Assembly (NCBI GenBank): GCA_964540905.1
Contig: CAZIOS010000008.1
Coordinates: 1 to 64,000 of the forward strand
DNA: 64,000 bases
DNA from: VAYN01 sp964540905
GTDB taxonomy: Bacteria > Actinomycetota > Thermoleophilia > Solirubrobacterales > 70-9
Reading direction: 5' to 3'
The notes beneath the pieces are model-generated. The model was given only the letters and a program-made list of their open reading frames with translations. It was not told where the DNA came from and did no database searches. The translations under genes were made by a program, and so were the position numbers. The stretch's first letter is position 1; each line of letters opens with the position of its first letter. This document shows, one piece after another, positions 7,783 through 15,601 of the stretch.

Positions 7783-8463
7783 ATGCCAGAGCTGAACCTA
7801 GTCCTGCTCGGCCCGCCCGGGTCGGGCAAGGGCACCCAGGGCGAGCGTCTGCAGGAAGACCTGCGCCTGCCCTATTACGCGACCGGGGACATCCTCCGCG
7901 CCGCCGTTCGCGACGAGACCGAGCTTGGCCGCACGGCGAAGGGGTACATGGACAGCGGCGACCTCGTCCCGGACGAGGTGATCGTCGGCGTCATCGCCGA
8001 GCGGATCGACTCCTCCGAGGCGCTCGACGGCTTCATCCTCGACGGCTTCCCGCGCACGATCCCCCAGGCCGAGGCGCTCGACGCCAAGCTCACCGAGCTC
8101 GGCCGCGGGGTCACCGCGGTGACCCTGATCGACGTCTCCGACGACGAGGTCGTGCGCCGCCTCGGCGGCCGTCGAACCTGCGTCGAGAACGGCCACGTCT
8201 TCCAGGTCGAGTTCAACCCGCCCGAGCGCGAGGGCGTCTGCGACATCGATGGAAGCGAGCTGATCGTACGCGACGACGACAAGCCCGAGGTGATCCGCAA
8301 GCGGCTCGCCACCTACCACGAGAAGACCGAGCCGCTGGTCGCCTACTACGACCGGCGCAGCGTCCTGCGCCGGATCGACGGCGGTGCCGAGCCCGACGAC
8401 GTCGCCGAGGAGATTCGCCGCACCCTGGCGACGATGCGCTTGGAGCAGGACGAGGCCGTCTAG
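7783..8463 (+). CDS. adk: Adenylate kinase
   Basis: Adenylate kinase interconverts ATP + AMP and 2 ADP in the cytosol. The P-loop GPPGSGKGT is at residues 10-18, followed by YATGDILRAAV (AMP binding) and DGFPRTIPQAEAL. The LID begins at GGRRTC. A Cys pair and an Asp/Cys cluster could be a partial zinc site, but only two LID cysteines are clear. At 226 aa it is a long-LID type. secY-adk-map is the expected order. Confidence 0.97.
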   Translation: MPELNLVLLGPPGSGKGTQGERLQEDLRLPYYATGDILRAAVRDETELGRTAKGYMDSGDLVPDEVIVGVIAERIDSSEALDGFILDGFPRTIPQAEALDAKLTELGRGVTAVTLIDVSDDEVVRRLGGRRTCVENGHVFQVEFNPPEREGVCDIDGSELIVRDDDKPEVIRKRLATYHEKTEPLVAYYDRRSVLRRIDGGAEPDDVAEEIRRTLATMRLEQDEAV

Positions 8464-8494
8464 TGCGGTCGCGGGAGTGGCTAGCGTGTACCGG

Positions 8495-9253
8495 ATGATC
8501 GTCCGCAAGACCCCCGAGCAGGTCGAGAAGATGGCGGCCTCGGGCGATGTCCTCGTCCGCTGCCTGAAGATGCTCGCCGCGAAGGTCCGCGCCGGCATCA
8601 CCACCGAGGAGCTCGACGCGGCGGCGGAGAAGTTCATCCGCTCCCAGGGCGCGGTCCCCTCCTTCAAGGGCTACCGCGGTTTCCCCGGCTCGATCTGCGC
8701 CTCGCCGAACTCGATGGTCGTGCACGGGATCCCCGGGCCCTACGAGCTCAAGCGCGGCGACATCCTCTCGATCGACGTCGGCGTCACCAAGGACGGCTGG
8801 GTCGCCGACGCGGCGATGACGGTGCCGGTCGGTGCCGTCGCGCCGGAGGCGGAGAAGCTGCTCGAGGTGACCAGGTCCTCGCTCTTCACCGGGGTCGAGC
8901 AGATGCGCCCGGGCAACCATCTCGGCGACGTCTCGGCGGCGATCCAGGCGGCGGTCGAGCGCGAGGGGCTCTCGATCATCCGCACCCTGGTCGGCCACGG
9001 GATCGGCCGCGAGATGCACGAGGAGCCGCAGGTCCCCAACTTCGGCGAGCCCGGCAAGGGCCCGGAGCTGGAGGAGGGGATGGTGCTGGCGATCGAGCCG
9101 ATGGTCAACGTCGGCGGGCCGCTGGTGCGGATGGACGACGACGGCTGGGCGGTCTACTCCGAGGACGACTCGCTTGCCGCCCACTTCGAGTTCACCGTCG
9201 CGGTCACCGCCGACGGGCCGCGGATCCTCACCCCCTGGCACGAAGACGGCTGA
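8495..9253 (+). CDS. map: Methionine aminopeptidase, type I
   Basis: The enzyme removes the initiator Met from nascent proteins with two metal ions. Metal-ligand regions are visible: DVGVTKDGWVADAAMTV (Asp pair), GHGIGREMHEEP (His) and AIEPMVNVG (Glu), plus a Glu near the C-terminus. At 252 aa the length is normal. I chose the ATG at 8495; a GTG three codons upstream is possible, and the longer open frame overlapping adk is only a shadow. Confidence 0.96.
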   Translation: MIVRKTPEQVEKMAASGDVLVRCLKMLAAKVRAGITTEELDAAAEKFIRSQGAVPSFKGYRGFPGSICASPNSMVVHGIPGPYELKRGDILSIDVGVTKDGWVADAAMTVPVGAVAPEAEKLLEVTRSSLFTGVEQMRPGNHLGDVSAAIQAAVEREGLSIIRTLVGHGIGREMHEEPQVPNFGEPGKGPELEEGMVLAIEPMVNVGGPLVRMDDDGWAVYSEDDSLAAHFEFTVAVTADGPRILTPWHEDG

Positions 9254-9254
9254 G

Positions 9255-9923
9255 GTGGATCAGCAGACGTTTGCGGCGGTGGACGCGTTCGTGGGCGAGA
9301 CGCTGGTGCCGCAGGACGAGCTGCTGCAGGCGGCGCTGGACGCCGCCGAGGCCGCCGGCTTGCCGCAGATCCAGGTTTCGCCGCCGCAGGGGAAGCTGCT
9401 GCAGCTGCTGGTGCGGCTGCAGGGGGCGCGAAGGGTGCTCGAGTTCGGGACCCTGGGTGGCTACAGCACGATTCTGCTGGCACGGGCGCTGCCCGCCGGC
9501 GGTCGTCTGATCACTCTGGAGGCCAATGCCGATTACGCCGAGGTCGCGCGCGGGAGCATCGAGCGGGCGGGGCTGGACGACGTCGTCGAGATCCGGATCG
9601 GGCCGGCGCTGGACTCGCTGCCGGCGCTTGCGGACGAGGGCGCCGGGCCCTTCGACCTCACCTTCATCGACGCCGACAAGGTCAACACCCCCGCTTACTT
9701 CGCCTGGGCCCTCGACCACTCCCGTCCAGGCAGCCTGATCGTCGCCGATAACGTCGTCCGCAACGGCACCCTCGCCGAGACCGACAGCGACGACCCCGCC
9801 ACCCAGGCCCAGCGCCAGCTGCATCGCACGCTCGTCGACGAGCCGAGGGTCAGCGCCACGACGATCCAGACCGTCGGCAGCAAGGGCTACGACGGCTTCA
9901 CGATCGCCCTGGTCAACGAGTAG
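9255..9923 (+). CDS. Class I SAM-dependent O-methyltransferase (family 3)
   Basis: This 222-aa protein resembles catechol/caffeoyl-CoA O-methyltransferases. The SAM motif is VLEFGTLGGYSTILLARAL (~60-78), followed by ITLEANADYAEVA and the metal-binding FIDADKVNTPAYF, with a later ADNVVRNG. It would methylate small phenolic or similar acceptors; the substrate is unknown. The GTG start two bases after the map stop suggests cotranscription with the ribosomal block. It is the last intact plus-strand gene before the mobile-element debris. Confidence 0.88.
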   Translation: MDQQTFAAVDAFVGETLVPQDELLQAALDAAEAAGLPQIQVSPPQGKLLQLLVRLQGARRVLEFGTLGGYSTILLARALPAGGRLITLEANADYAEVARGSIERAGLDDVVEIRIGPALDSLPALADEGAGPFDLTFIDADKVNTPAYFAWALDHSRPGSLIVADNVVRNGTLAETDSDDPATQAQRQLHRTLVDEPRVSATTIQTVGSKGYDGFTIALVNE

Positions 9924-10009
9924 CTGCAGGGTCGGCGAGGGAGCCGTAGGACCCCCCACCGAGCGCAGCTTCCTTCATCTGGCGTGGGGGAGTGGGCCTT
10001 CGTCCCTAA

Positions 10010-10416
10010 GAGCCCCTTGCAACCCGCTGGCCTCCGAGACCGACGGCAAGGCAAAGTCAATGACGTCAGCCGCTTCGTATCGCCGTGGACGCCGTGCCAC
10101 CGGTGCGCGGCAGGCGCGGCAGGCTGAGGCGAAGACCGCGGGAGGTCTATGGCGGTCGCGCCTACCACTCGCGCAAGTCCCGTCAGGAGCTTCGCCGGCG
10201 CGGGGTCGGGGTCGCACGGCCCGGCGACCCTCATGGCTCTGGCCTCGCCCGCAAGCGCTGGGTGGTCGAGCGCACAATCTCCTGGCTTCATCAGTACCGG
10301 CGCTTGCGGGTTCGCTACGAGCGGCGCGCCGACATACACGAGGTGCTCCTGACGATCGGCTGCTGCCTGATCTGCTTTAAGCAGCTTCAGGGGGATGAGT
10401 CATTTTGCAGGGGCTC
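10010..10416 (+). mobile_element. Decayed IS5-family element with terminal repeats and target duplication
   Basis: The ends are GAGCCCCTTGCAA (from 10010) and, reversed, TTGCAGGGGCTC (to 10416). TAA flanks both sides (10007-10009 and 10417-10419), fitting the 3-bp TNA duplication of some IS5 subgroups. At 407 bp it is about half the length of a complete IS of this kind, so most of the transposase gene has been deleted. A solitary deletion derivative could still be moved by a related transposase if the ends are intact. Confidence 0.7.
10085..10390 (+). pseudogene. IS5-family transposase, C-terminal fragment
   Basis: Only the C-terminal third is left. AVPPVRGRRGR and a decayed region corresponding to the usual DRGYD motif (here GGRAYHSRK, the Asp lost) are followed by RKRWVVERTISWLHQYRRLR, containing the catalytic Glu, and RRADIHEVLLTIGCCLICFKQL. 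The frame runs on past the IS end only because no stop occurs. There is no start with a ribosome site. It lies wholly inside the IS remnant at 10010-10416. Confidence 0.75.
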
Positions 10417-10471
10417 TAAGCACGCGCTGATGCTTTCAACCCATCATGTATCTAGGAGTTTGGGCGCCCGC

Positions 10472-10490
10472 GAGGGGACGATCGCGCCTC
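10472..10490 (-). terminator. Hairpin directly after the tlpA-like stop
   Basis: Read on the minus strand, the TAG is followed at once by GAGGCGCG and, after a short loop with CGATCG, by CCCCTC, so a GC-rich hairpin can form. It has no U-run. A closely similar arrangement follows the bioA stop at 33200-33218, sharing 13 bases (CGTAGGAGGCGCG) that include the stop codon. It could be a terminator or a small dispersed repeat. Confidence 0.35.
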
Positions 10491-11090
10491 CTACGTGTGG
10501 AGCTGGCTCGTCGCAGCGCCACGTTGCGCCGAGCCCCTCGGGTTCTTTTTCTGGTGTAGCAGCGGTACCACTTCTTCCTTCAGGTCGTCGAGAGTGACCG
10601 GCCCCGTCCACATCAGCCGCAGCCGTCCTTTCGGGTCGACCAGGAAGCTTTCGGGGAAGCCGGAAGTGCCGAAGTCATGTGCGGCACTGCCCTGGCCGTC
10701 GTGCAGCTGGGTATAGCTGATCCCGTAACGATCTACGAAGGCCTTTCCGTCGTCACTGAGGTCGTCGCTGTCGATGCCGAGAATGGTGAATTCGGCGTTG
10801 CCGTATCGCTTTTGGAATTCCTCTAGCGCTGGCGCCTCTTCTCGACAGGGGGGGCACCAGGAGGCCCAGAAGTTGACGAGAACCCAACGGCCGCGGTAGC
10901 TGGCTAGCGACCTTTCGCCGCCGCCTTCGAGTCTAGGCAGCGTCATGGCGGGGGCGGAATCGCCGACCGCGAGGCTGTGGGACCCCTTGCTTTGCAGCCC
11001 ATAGACAAGCAAGCCGACGACAGCGGCGACGGCGATAAGGCTGATGGAGGATCGAACGTTCAACGCTCTCAGGATATAGCGGACTGTCAC
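10491..11090 (-). CDS. TlpA/ResA-like membrane-anchored thioredoxin
   Basis: The 199-aa protein has one N-terminal membrane anchor (SLIAVAAVVGLLVYGL, ~16-31) and a thioredoxin fold outside the membrane. The active site is WCPPC in NFWASWCPPCREE (~77-81), and the cis-Pro region is GTSGFPESFLVD. It probably reduces disulfides in exported proteins, for example apocytochromes; no cytochrome genes are nearby. The start is GTG. The last ~15 residues (SAQRGAATSQLHT) are encoded by imperfectly palindromic DNA (10505-10535) and look like an added tail. It lies between two IS remnants, so transfer is possible. Confidence 0.85.
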   Translation of the reverse strand: MTVRYILRALNVRSSISLIAVAAVVGLLVYGLQSKGSHSLAVGDSAPAMTLPRLEGGGERSLASYRGRWVLVNFWASWCPPCREEAPALEEFQKRYGNAEFTILGIDSDDLSDDGKAFVDRYGISYTQLHDGQGSAAHDFGTSGFPESFLVDPKGRLRLMWTGPVTLDDLKEEVVPLLHQKKNPRGSAQRGAATSQLHT

Positions 11091-11288
11091 GCCCCTGAAA
11101 TGCGTCGATTACAGCGATTGGGGCACTCCGGCGCGGAAGTGCCCGAATTCGAGTGACGGCTTGATTTCCCCCTCCCCCAGCTCCAAGAGGCGTCCTTGCC
11201 TTGACTCGCTCGCCTGCATACGTTGCCGAAAAGAAAAGCCTGTGCAAATTCGCCTTCGGCGACGCTGGGGGCATGAAAGGAGAGAACC

Positions 11289-11651
11289 ATGAGACGAATC
11301 AGGATTGCCGTTGTCTGCTTTGCACTCGCCGCTGGTGTGCTCGCGGGGACTTCAGCTTCTATCGCTAGCGCCGAAGAACCACTGCCACCTGCAGGCTGCT
11401 CAGCGAACGTGATATGCGTGTACACGAGTGCGAATTATGAAAATCCATTCTTTGATGCTTTTTGCAGTAGTTCAGGGGTGTCGGGGTTGGAAGGAAACCG
11501 CCACTCGGCCACAAACCGATGTGGCAACAAAACGGACTGGCTCAGGGAGAGCGGAACCGTCATCGCCTGCATGAATCCTGGTGGGGATAGGCCTAACCCG
11601 GGCGCCTTCAATGAAGTGTTCGTTGCCGCCGAATTTGGCGCATTCTGTTAA
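11289..11651 (+). CDS. Small secreted Cys-containing protein, peptidase-inhibitor I36-like
   Basis: A 120-aa protein with a clear signal peptide (VVCFALAAGVLAGTSASIASA, in pieces; cleavage near residue 28). Six Cys remain in the mature part. CSANVICVYTSANYENPFF recalls the start of the I36 (SMPI-type) inhibitor fold, which is the basis for the tentative name. A strong ribosome site (AAAGGAGAGAACC) precedes the ATG. Base composition is clearly less GC-rich than the flanking genes and the codon use is different, suggesting recent acquisition. The 198 bases between it and tlpA must hold promoters for both. Confidence 0.6.
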   Translation: MRRIRIAVVCFALAAGVLAGTSASIASAEEPLPPAGCSANVICVYTSANYENPFFDAFCSSSGVSGLEGNRHSATNRCGNKTDWLRESGTVIACMNPGGDRPNPGAFNEVFVAAEFGAFC

Positions 11652-11830
11652 GCGCTAGCTCCCGTCGGGAGTAATCCAGTTAAGGAGATCCTCTGCGGTG
11701 TCCTCTGGCCTTGGGGAGTTGTGACCTGTGGCTCCGCTCCCCAGGGTCAGGAGGGGCTCGCCGACGCAAATTCTGCTTCTTGCCATAGGATTCTCCATCT
11801 CGCTTGTGCTGGAGTGACCTGACGAATTGT

Positions 11831-12500
11831 TTAATTGAGGGAGAGAGTCTCAAACTCCTCCGGGGACGCATAGTTCAGTGTCGTGTGGATCCGCTGGCGG
11901 TTGTAGAAGACCTCGATCCACTCGAAGATCGCGATTCGCAGATCGCCTCGGGTGGGCCAGGGGTAGCGGTCGACCAGCTCCCGCTTCAGGTCGCGAAGAA
12001 GGACTCCGCGACGGCATTGTCCAGGGGCGATCCGCCCTGGGTCATCGAGAGGTCGATGCCGGCCTCCTTGCAGCGCTGCCCGAAGGCCAGAGATACAAGT
12101 CGGCGACCCAGAGGCGGTTGGCTCGGTCGGGTTCCACTCGCGTCGGACCAGGTCCGGAGCGGTGGCGATCCCGGGGGATTCGGACTGTGGTCTTGTCCCT
12201 CTTCCGCCTGCCCAGGCCCGAGAGGCTCCGCCGGCGCATCAGTCGCGCCACCCGCTTGCGCCCGACGTGAATGCCACGGCGGGCGAGCATCGCCTGCACC
12301 CGCGGAGCCCCGTAGGTCTCGCGTGAATCGGCGTGGATCTCGGCGATCGCCTTGCCTTCCTGGGCCCGCTTGCAGGGTGGGCGCCTCTGGGCGGCGTAGA
12401 AGCCTCCCCGTGACGCCGAGTACCCGACAGAAGGTGGCGACCGAGTGATTGCCCCTAAGAGCTTCCGAAGCTTGGAGCCGCCTGGGAGGAGGGAGGGCAC
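11831..12500 (-). pseudogene. IS3-family transposase (OrfB) remnant
   Basis: Read on the minus strand, the 5' part shows SRETYGAPRVQAMLARRGIHVGRKRVARLMRR (in pieces), the HTH_21 region of OrfB, ending at NRLWVAD. About 60-70 residues with the first two catalytic acids are then missing, and the frame changes near 12095. The 3' part continues SLAFGQRCKEAGIDLSM, DNAVAESFFA with the catalytic Glu, and RIHTTLNYASPEEFETLSLN, stopping at 11831. OrfA is absent. No reliable terminal repeats were identified. The copy cannot make active transposase. Confidence 0.8.
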
Positions 12501-12564
12501 CCATTTTCTCCCCGCAACCGCACCGACCCCGTCTTTCGGGCAACGCCCACCACCCGCCCCCTGC

Positions 12565-12570
12565 TATCTT
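12565..12570 (+). promoter_or_regulatory. Possible -10 element ahead of the alpha operon
   Basis: TATCTT stands out in the GC-rich 12500-12660 leader that separates the IS3 remnant from rpmJ. No convincing -35 box is seen. Because the accessory insertion breaks the usual spc-alpha transcript, the downstream genes probably need a promoter in this stretch; which bases form it is a guess. Confidence 0.2.
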
Positions 12571-12660
12571 TCCCGGTCGGCCCAACGGCCGATTGTTCGT
12601 GCCTGCCGTCCGACTCATGGGGCGCGCGGGAATCCTGTTTTCGATACGAGATCCGGAGCA

Positions 12661-12774
12661 ATGAAGGTTCGAGCTTCCGTCAAGCCGATGTGCGAGAAGT
12701 GCAAGGTCATCCGCCGCAATGGGGCGGTCCTTGTCATCTGCCAGAACCCGCGACACAAGCAGCGGCAGGGCTAG
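12661..12774 (+). CDS. rpmJ: 50S ribosomal protein L36
   Basis: A 37-aa L36 of the zinc type: MKVRASVKPMCEKCKVIRRNG with CxxC, then a further Cys (VICQN) and His (PRHKQRQG). It normally follows infA; here the upstream neighbour is IS debris and no infA is present. The ATG has GGAG eight bases upstream. rpsM follows three bases after the stop. Confidence 0.96.
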   Translation: MKVRASVKPMCEKCKVIRRNGAVLVICQNPRHKQRQG

Positions 12775-12777
12775 TCG

Positions 12778-13149
12778 ATGGCGCGCATCGCAGGGGTCAA
12801 CATTCCCGTCAACAAACGGATCGAGATCGGGCTCACCTACATCTTCGGGATCGGCCATTCGACTGCGGTGAAGATCCTCGAGGAGACCAAGATCGATCCC
12901 GCCACCGCGGCCAAGGATCTGACCGAGGACGAGGTCGTGCGCCTGCGTGAGGCGGTCGAGAACCACGAGGTCGAGGGCGACCTGCGGCGCGATCGCTCGC
13001 AGAACGTCAAACGCCTGATGGAGATCGGTTCCTACCGCGGCCTGCGTCACCGCCGCGGCCTGCCGGTCCGGGGTCAGCGCACGAAGACCAACGCCCGCGG
13101 CCGCAAGGGCCCGCGCCGGTTGAGCGTCGCCGGCAAGCGCAAGGCATAG
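12778..13149 (+). CDS. rpsM: 30S ribosomal protein S13
   Basis: S13 (123 aa) is in the head of the small subunit and contacts P-site tRNA and L5. MARIAGVNIPVNKRIEIGLTY, FGIGHSTAVKILEE (HhH region) and GLRHRRGLPVRGQRTKTNAR are diagnostic, and the length is normal. It starts the conserved rpsM-rpsK-rpsD-rpoA-rplQ series. Confidence 0.97.
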   Translation: MARIAGVNIPVNKRIEIGLTYIFGIGHSTAVKILEETKIDPATAAKDLTEDEVVRLREAVENHEVEGDLRRDRSQNVKRLMEIGSYRGLRHRRGLPVRGQRTKTNARGRKGPRRLSVAGKRKA

Positions 13150-13158
13150 GGAAAGAGA

Positions 13159-13557
13159 ATGGCCGAGAAAAAACCCGCCAAGGCGCGTGCCCGTCGCCGC
13201 GTCAAAAAGAACGTCACCTACGGGCAGGCGCACATCAAGACTTCTTTCAACAACACGATCGTCACCCTGACCGACACCGACGGCAACGTGATCGCCTGGG
13301 AGTCGGCCGGATCGGTCGGGTTCAAAGGCTCGCGCAAGTCGACCCCGTTTGCCGCCCAGGTGACCGCCGACGCGGCCGCCAAGAAGGGGATGGAACACGG
13401 CCTCGAGCGGGTCGAGGTCTTCGCCAAGGGCGCCGGCTCGGGCCGCGAGACGGCGATCCGCTCGCTGCAGGCCGCCGGCCTCGACGTGACCACGGTCAAG
13501 GACGTCTCGCCGCAGGCCCACAACGGCTGCCGGCCGAAGAAGCGGAGGCGCGTCTAG
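13159..13557 (+). CDS. rpsK: 30S ribosomal protein S11
   Basis: S11 (132 aa) lies on the platform near the E site. IKTSFNNTIVTLTDTDGNVIAW, GSRKSTPFAAQ and PQAHNGCRPKKRRRV are family signatures. The stop TAG overlaps the rpsD GTG by one base. Confidence 0.97.
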   Translation: MAEKKPAKARARRRVKKNVTYGQAHIKTSFNNTIVTLTDTDGNVIAWESAGSVGFKGSRKSTPFAAQVTADAAAKKGMEHGLERVEVFAKGAGSGRETAIRSLQAAGLDVTTVKDVSPQAHNGCRPKKRRRV

Positions 13558-14177
13558 TGGCCCGAGATACCTCTCCCCAGTGCAAGCAGTGCCGCCGCGA
13601 GGGCCAGAAGCTCTTCCTCAAGGGCGAGCGCTGCTTCACCGACAAGTGCGGCGTCGAGCGCCGCTCCTACCCGCCCGGCGAGCACGGCCGTGGCCGCCTG
13701 CGGCAGTCCGAGTACCGCGTGCAGCTGCGCGAGAAACAGAAGACGCGACGCTACTACCAGGTGCTGGAGAAACAGTTCCGCGCCTACTACGACAAGGCCT
13801 CGCGCCAGGACGGCGTCACCGGCGAGAACCTGCTGCGGCTGCTCGAGTCGCGCTTCGACAACGTCCTCGTCCGGCTCGGCTTCGCCGCCTCGCGGCGCCA
13901 GGCCCGGCAGCTGATCAACCACGGGCACTGGATGGTCAACGGCCGCCGCGTCGACATCCCCTCTTACCAAGTCCGTCCCGAGGACATCATCTCGATCAAG
14001 TCAGGATCGTCGGCCACCGCCACGGTCCAGCGGGCGACGGAACTCGTCTCCACGGTTCCCGCCTGGTTGCAGGCCGATCACGATGCCCTCACCGCCAAGG
14101 TCCTGCGCTACCCCGAGCGCTCCGAGATCTCGGCGCCGGTCCAGGAGCAGCTGATCGTCGAGCTGTACTCCAAGTAG
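13557..14177 (+). CDS. rpsD: 30S ribosomal protein S4, zinc type
   Basis: S4 (206 aa) is a primary 16S binder and a translational regulator of this operon in some bacteria. The N-terminal Cys set (C9, C12, C26, C31) matches zinc-containing S4. The S4 RNA-binding domain shows RLDN-type sequence as LESRFDNVLVRLGFAASRRQARQL (in pieces). The start is GTG. The C-terminal EISAPVQEQLIVELYSK is typical. Confidence 0.97.
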   Translation: MARDTSPQCKQCRREGQKLFLKGERCFTDKCGVERRSYPPGEHGRGRLRQSEYRVQLREKQKTRRYYQVLEKQFRAYYDKASRQDGVTGENLLRLLESRFDNVLVRLGFAASRRQARQLINHGHWMVNGRRVDIPSYQVRPEDIISIKSGSSATATVQRATELVSTVPAWLQADHDALTAKVLRYPERSEISAPVQEQLIVELYSK

Positions 14178-14217
14178 CCCGGAACGCAATTTCTGAACAC
14201 GCATACGCAAGGAACTC

Positions 14218-15201
14218 ATGACCACTGATTTCCAGGTCCCCCGCATCACCTCCGAGAAGGTCGACGACCGTCGTGGCACCTTCACGATCGAGCCGCTCGA
14301 CAAGGGCTTCGGCTACACCTTCGGCAACAGCCTCCGGCGCGTCCTGCTCTCTTCGCTGGGCGGCGCCGCGATCACCAGCGTCCGCATCGAGGGCGTCGCG
14401 CACGAGTTCTCTACCGTGCCCGGTGTCAAGGAGGACGTCACCGACATCATCCTCAACCTCAAGGACCTCGTCGTCCGCATGCACACCGACGCCGACGAGG
14501 TCGAGGCGCCGCTGGTGGCCACCGGCCCCGGCGAGGTCAAGGCCAAGGACATCGACCTGCCCTCGGGCGTCGAGATCCTCAACCCCGAGGCGCCGATCGC
14601 GACGCTGGAGAAGAAAACCAAGCTCGAGGTCTACCTGACGATCGGCCGCGGCCGCGGCTACTCGCCGGCCGAAGAGAACAAGTCCGACGAGCAGCCGATC
14701 GGCGTGATCCCGATCGACTCGATCTTCTCGCCGATCCGCCGTGCCTCCTACGCCGTTGCCGCCGCCCGCGTCGGGCAGCGGACCGACTTCGACAAACTCA
14801 CCCTCGACCTCGAGACCGACGGCTCGATCGAGCCCGCGGCGGCGCTGCGCGAGGCCTCCGAGATCCTGATCAAGAGCCTGGCGATCTTCACCGACGCCGA
14901 GCGGGTGGAGGAGCTGACCGCGCGCGAGCCGGTGCCGGCCCTGGCAACCGATCCGCTTGCTTCTCCGGTTGGCGGCGAAGGCGTCGCCGGCAACAACGGT
15001 CTCGACGAGATCCTGATCGAGGAGCTCGAACTCGGCGTGCGCTCCTACAACTGCCTCAAGCGCGCCGGCGTCCAGACTGTCGGCGACCTGGTCCGCAAGT
15101 CGCGCCTGGAACTGAACGCGATCCCCAACTTCGGTCAGAAGTCGATCGAGGAAGTGATCGAGACCCTGCACGCCCGCGGCCTCGACCTGCAGCAGGACTA
15201 G
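14218..15201 (+). CDS. rpoA: DNA-directed RNA polymerase alpha subunit
   Basis: Alpha (327 aa) dimerises to seed RNA polymerase assembly and contacts UP elements and activators. The N-terminal domain has FTIEPLDKGFGYTFGNSLRRVLLSS (in pieces, ~18-40). The C-terminal domain (~255-327) shows LELGVRSYNCLKRAGVQTVGDL and NFGQKSIEEV. The linker (~230-250) is Ala/Pro/Gly-rich. It lies 40 bases after rpsD, in the standard order. Confidence 0.98.
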   Translation: MTTDFQVPRITSEKVDDRRGTFTIEPLDKGFGYTFGNSLRRVLLSSLGGAAITSVRIEGVAHEFSTVPGVKEDVTDIILNLKDLVVRMHTDADEVEAPLVATGPGEVKAKDIDLPSGVEILNPEAPIATLEKKTKLEVYLTIGRGRGYSPAEENKSDEQPIGVIPIDSIFSPIRRASYAVAAARVGQRTDFDKLTLDLETDGSIEPAAALREASEILIKSLAIFTDAERVEELTAREPVPALATDPLASPVGGEGVAGNNGLDEILIEELELGVRSYNCLKRAGVQTVGDLVRKSRLELNAIPNFGQKSIEEVIETLHARGLDLQQD

Positions 15202-15231
15202 GGGCGACGGCGGGATCGAGCGGAGAAGACT

Positions 15232-15585
15232 GTGCGCCATCGCAAGAAACGAAACAAGCTCAGTCGTGACAGCGCTCACCGTGCGGCGCTGCTCTCCAAT
15301 CTCTCGAAGCAGCTGATCGAGCACGAGCGGATCAAGACCAGCCAGGCCAAGGCCAAGGCGGTCAAGCCCGACGTCGAGCGGTTGATCACGCTGGCCAAGC
15401 GCGGCGACCTCCACGCTCGCCGCCAGGCGCTGGCGACGCTGCACAACGACAAGTTCATCGTCCACAAGCTGTTCGACGAGGTGGCGCCGCGCTACGCGAC
15501 CCGACCCGGCGGCTACACCCGCATCGTCAAGCTCGGCCCGCGCCCCTCGGACAGCACCGAGATGGTTTATTTGGAGCTGGTTTAG
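15232..15585 (+). CDS. rplQ: 50S ribosomal protein L17
   Basis: L17 (117 aa) is at the base of the large subunit. MRHRKKRNKLSRDSAHRAALLSNL (in pieces) and the C-terminal GGYTRIVKLGPRPSDSTEMVYLEL are diagnostic. The start is GTG, 30 bases after rpoA. Confidence 0.97.
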   Translation: MRHRKKRNKLSRDSAHRAALLSNLSKQLIEHERIKTSQAKAKAVKPDVERLITLAKRGDLHARRQALATLHNDKFIVHKLFDEVAPRYATRPGGYTRIVKLGPRPSDSTEMVYLELV

Positions 15586-15601
15586 CACCAGCTCCAGCGC
15601 G

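Noticed and set aside
9924..10006. Imperfect hairpin after the methyltransferase gene
   Set aside because: TCGGCGAGGGAGCC can pair only partly with GGACCCCCCACCGA, with several mismatches and no U-run; too weak to call a terminator.
10391..10597. Continuation of the IS5 transposase frame beyond the element
   Set aside because: The frame passes the IS end and runs into the antisense of the tlpA-like gene; it only lacks stops.
11712..11743. Inverted repeat TGGGGAG/CTCCCCA between the secreted protein and the IS3 remnant
   Set aside because: Seven-base arms with a long loop are expected by chance; I could not link it to an IS end or terminator.
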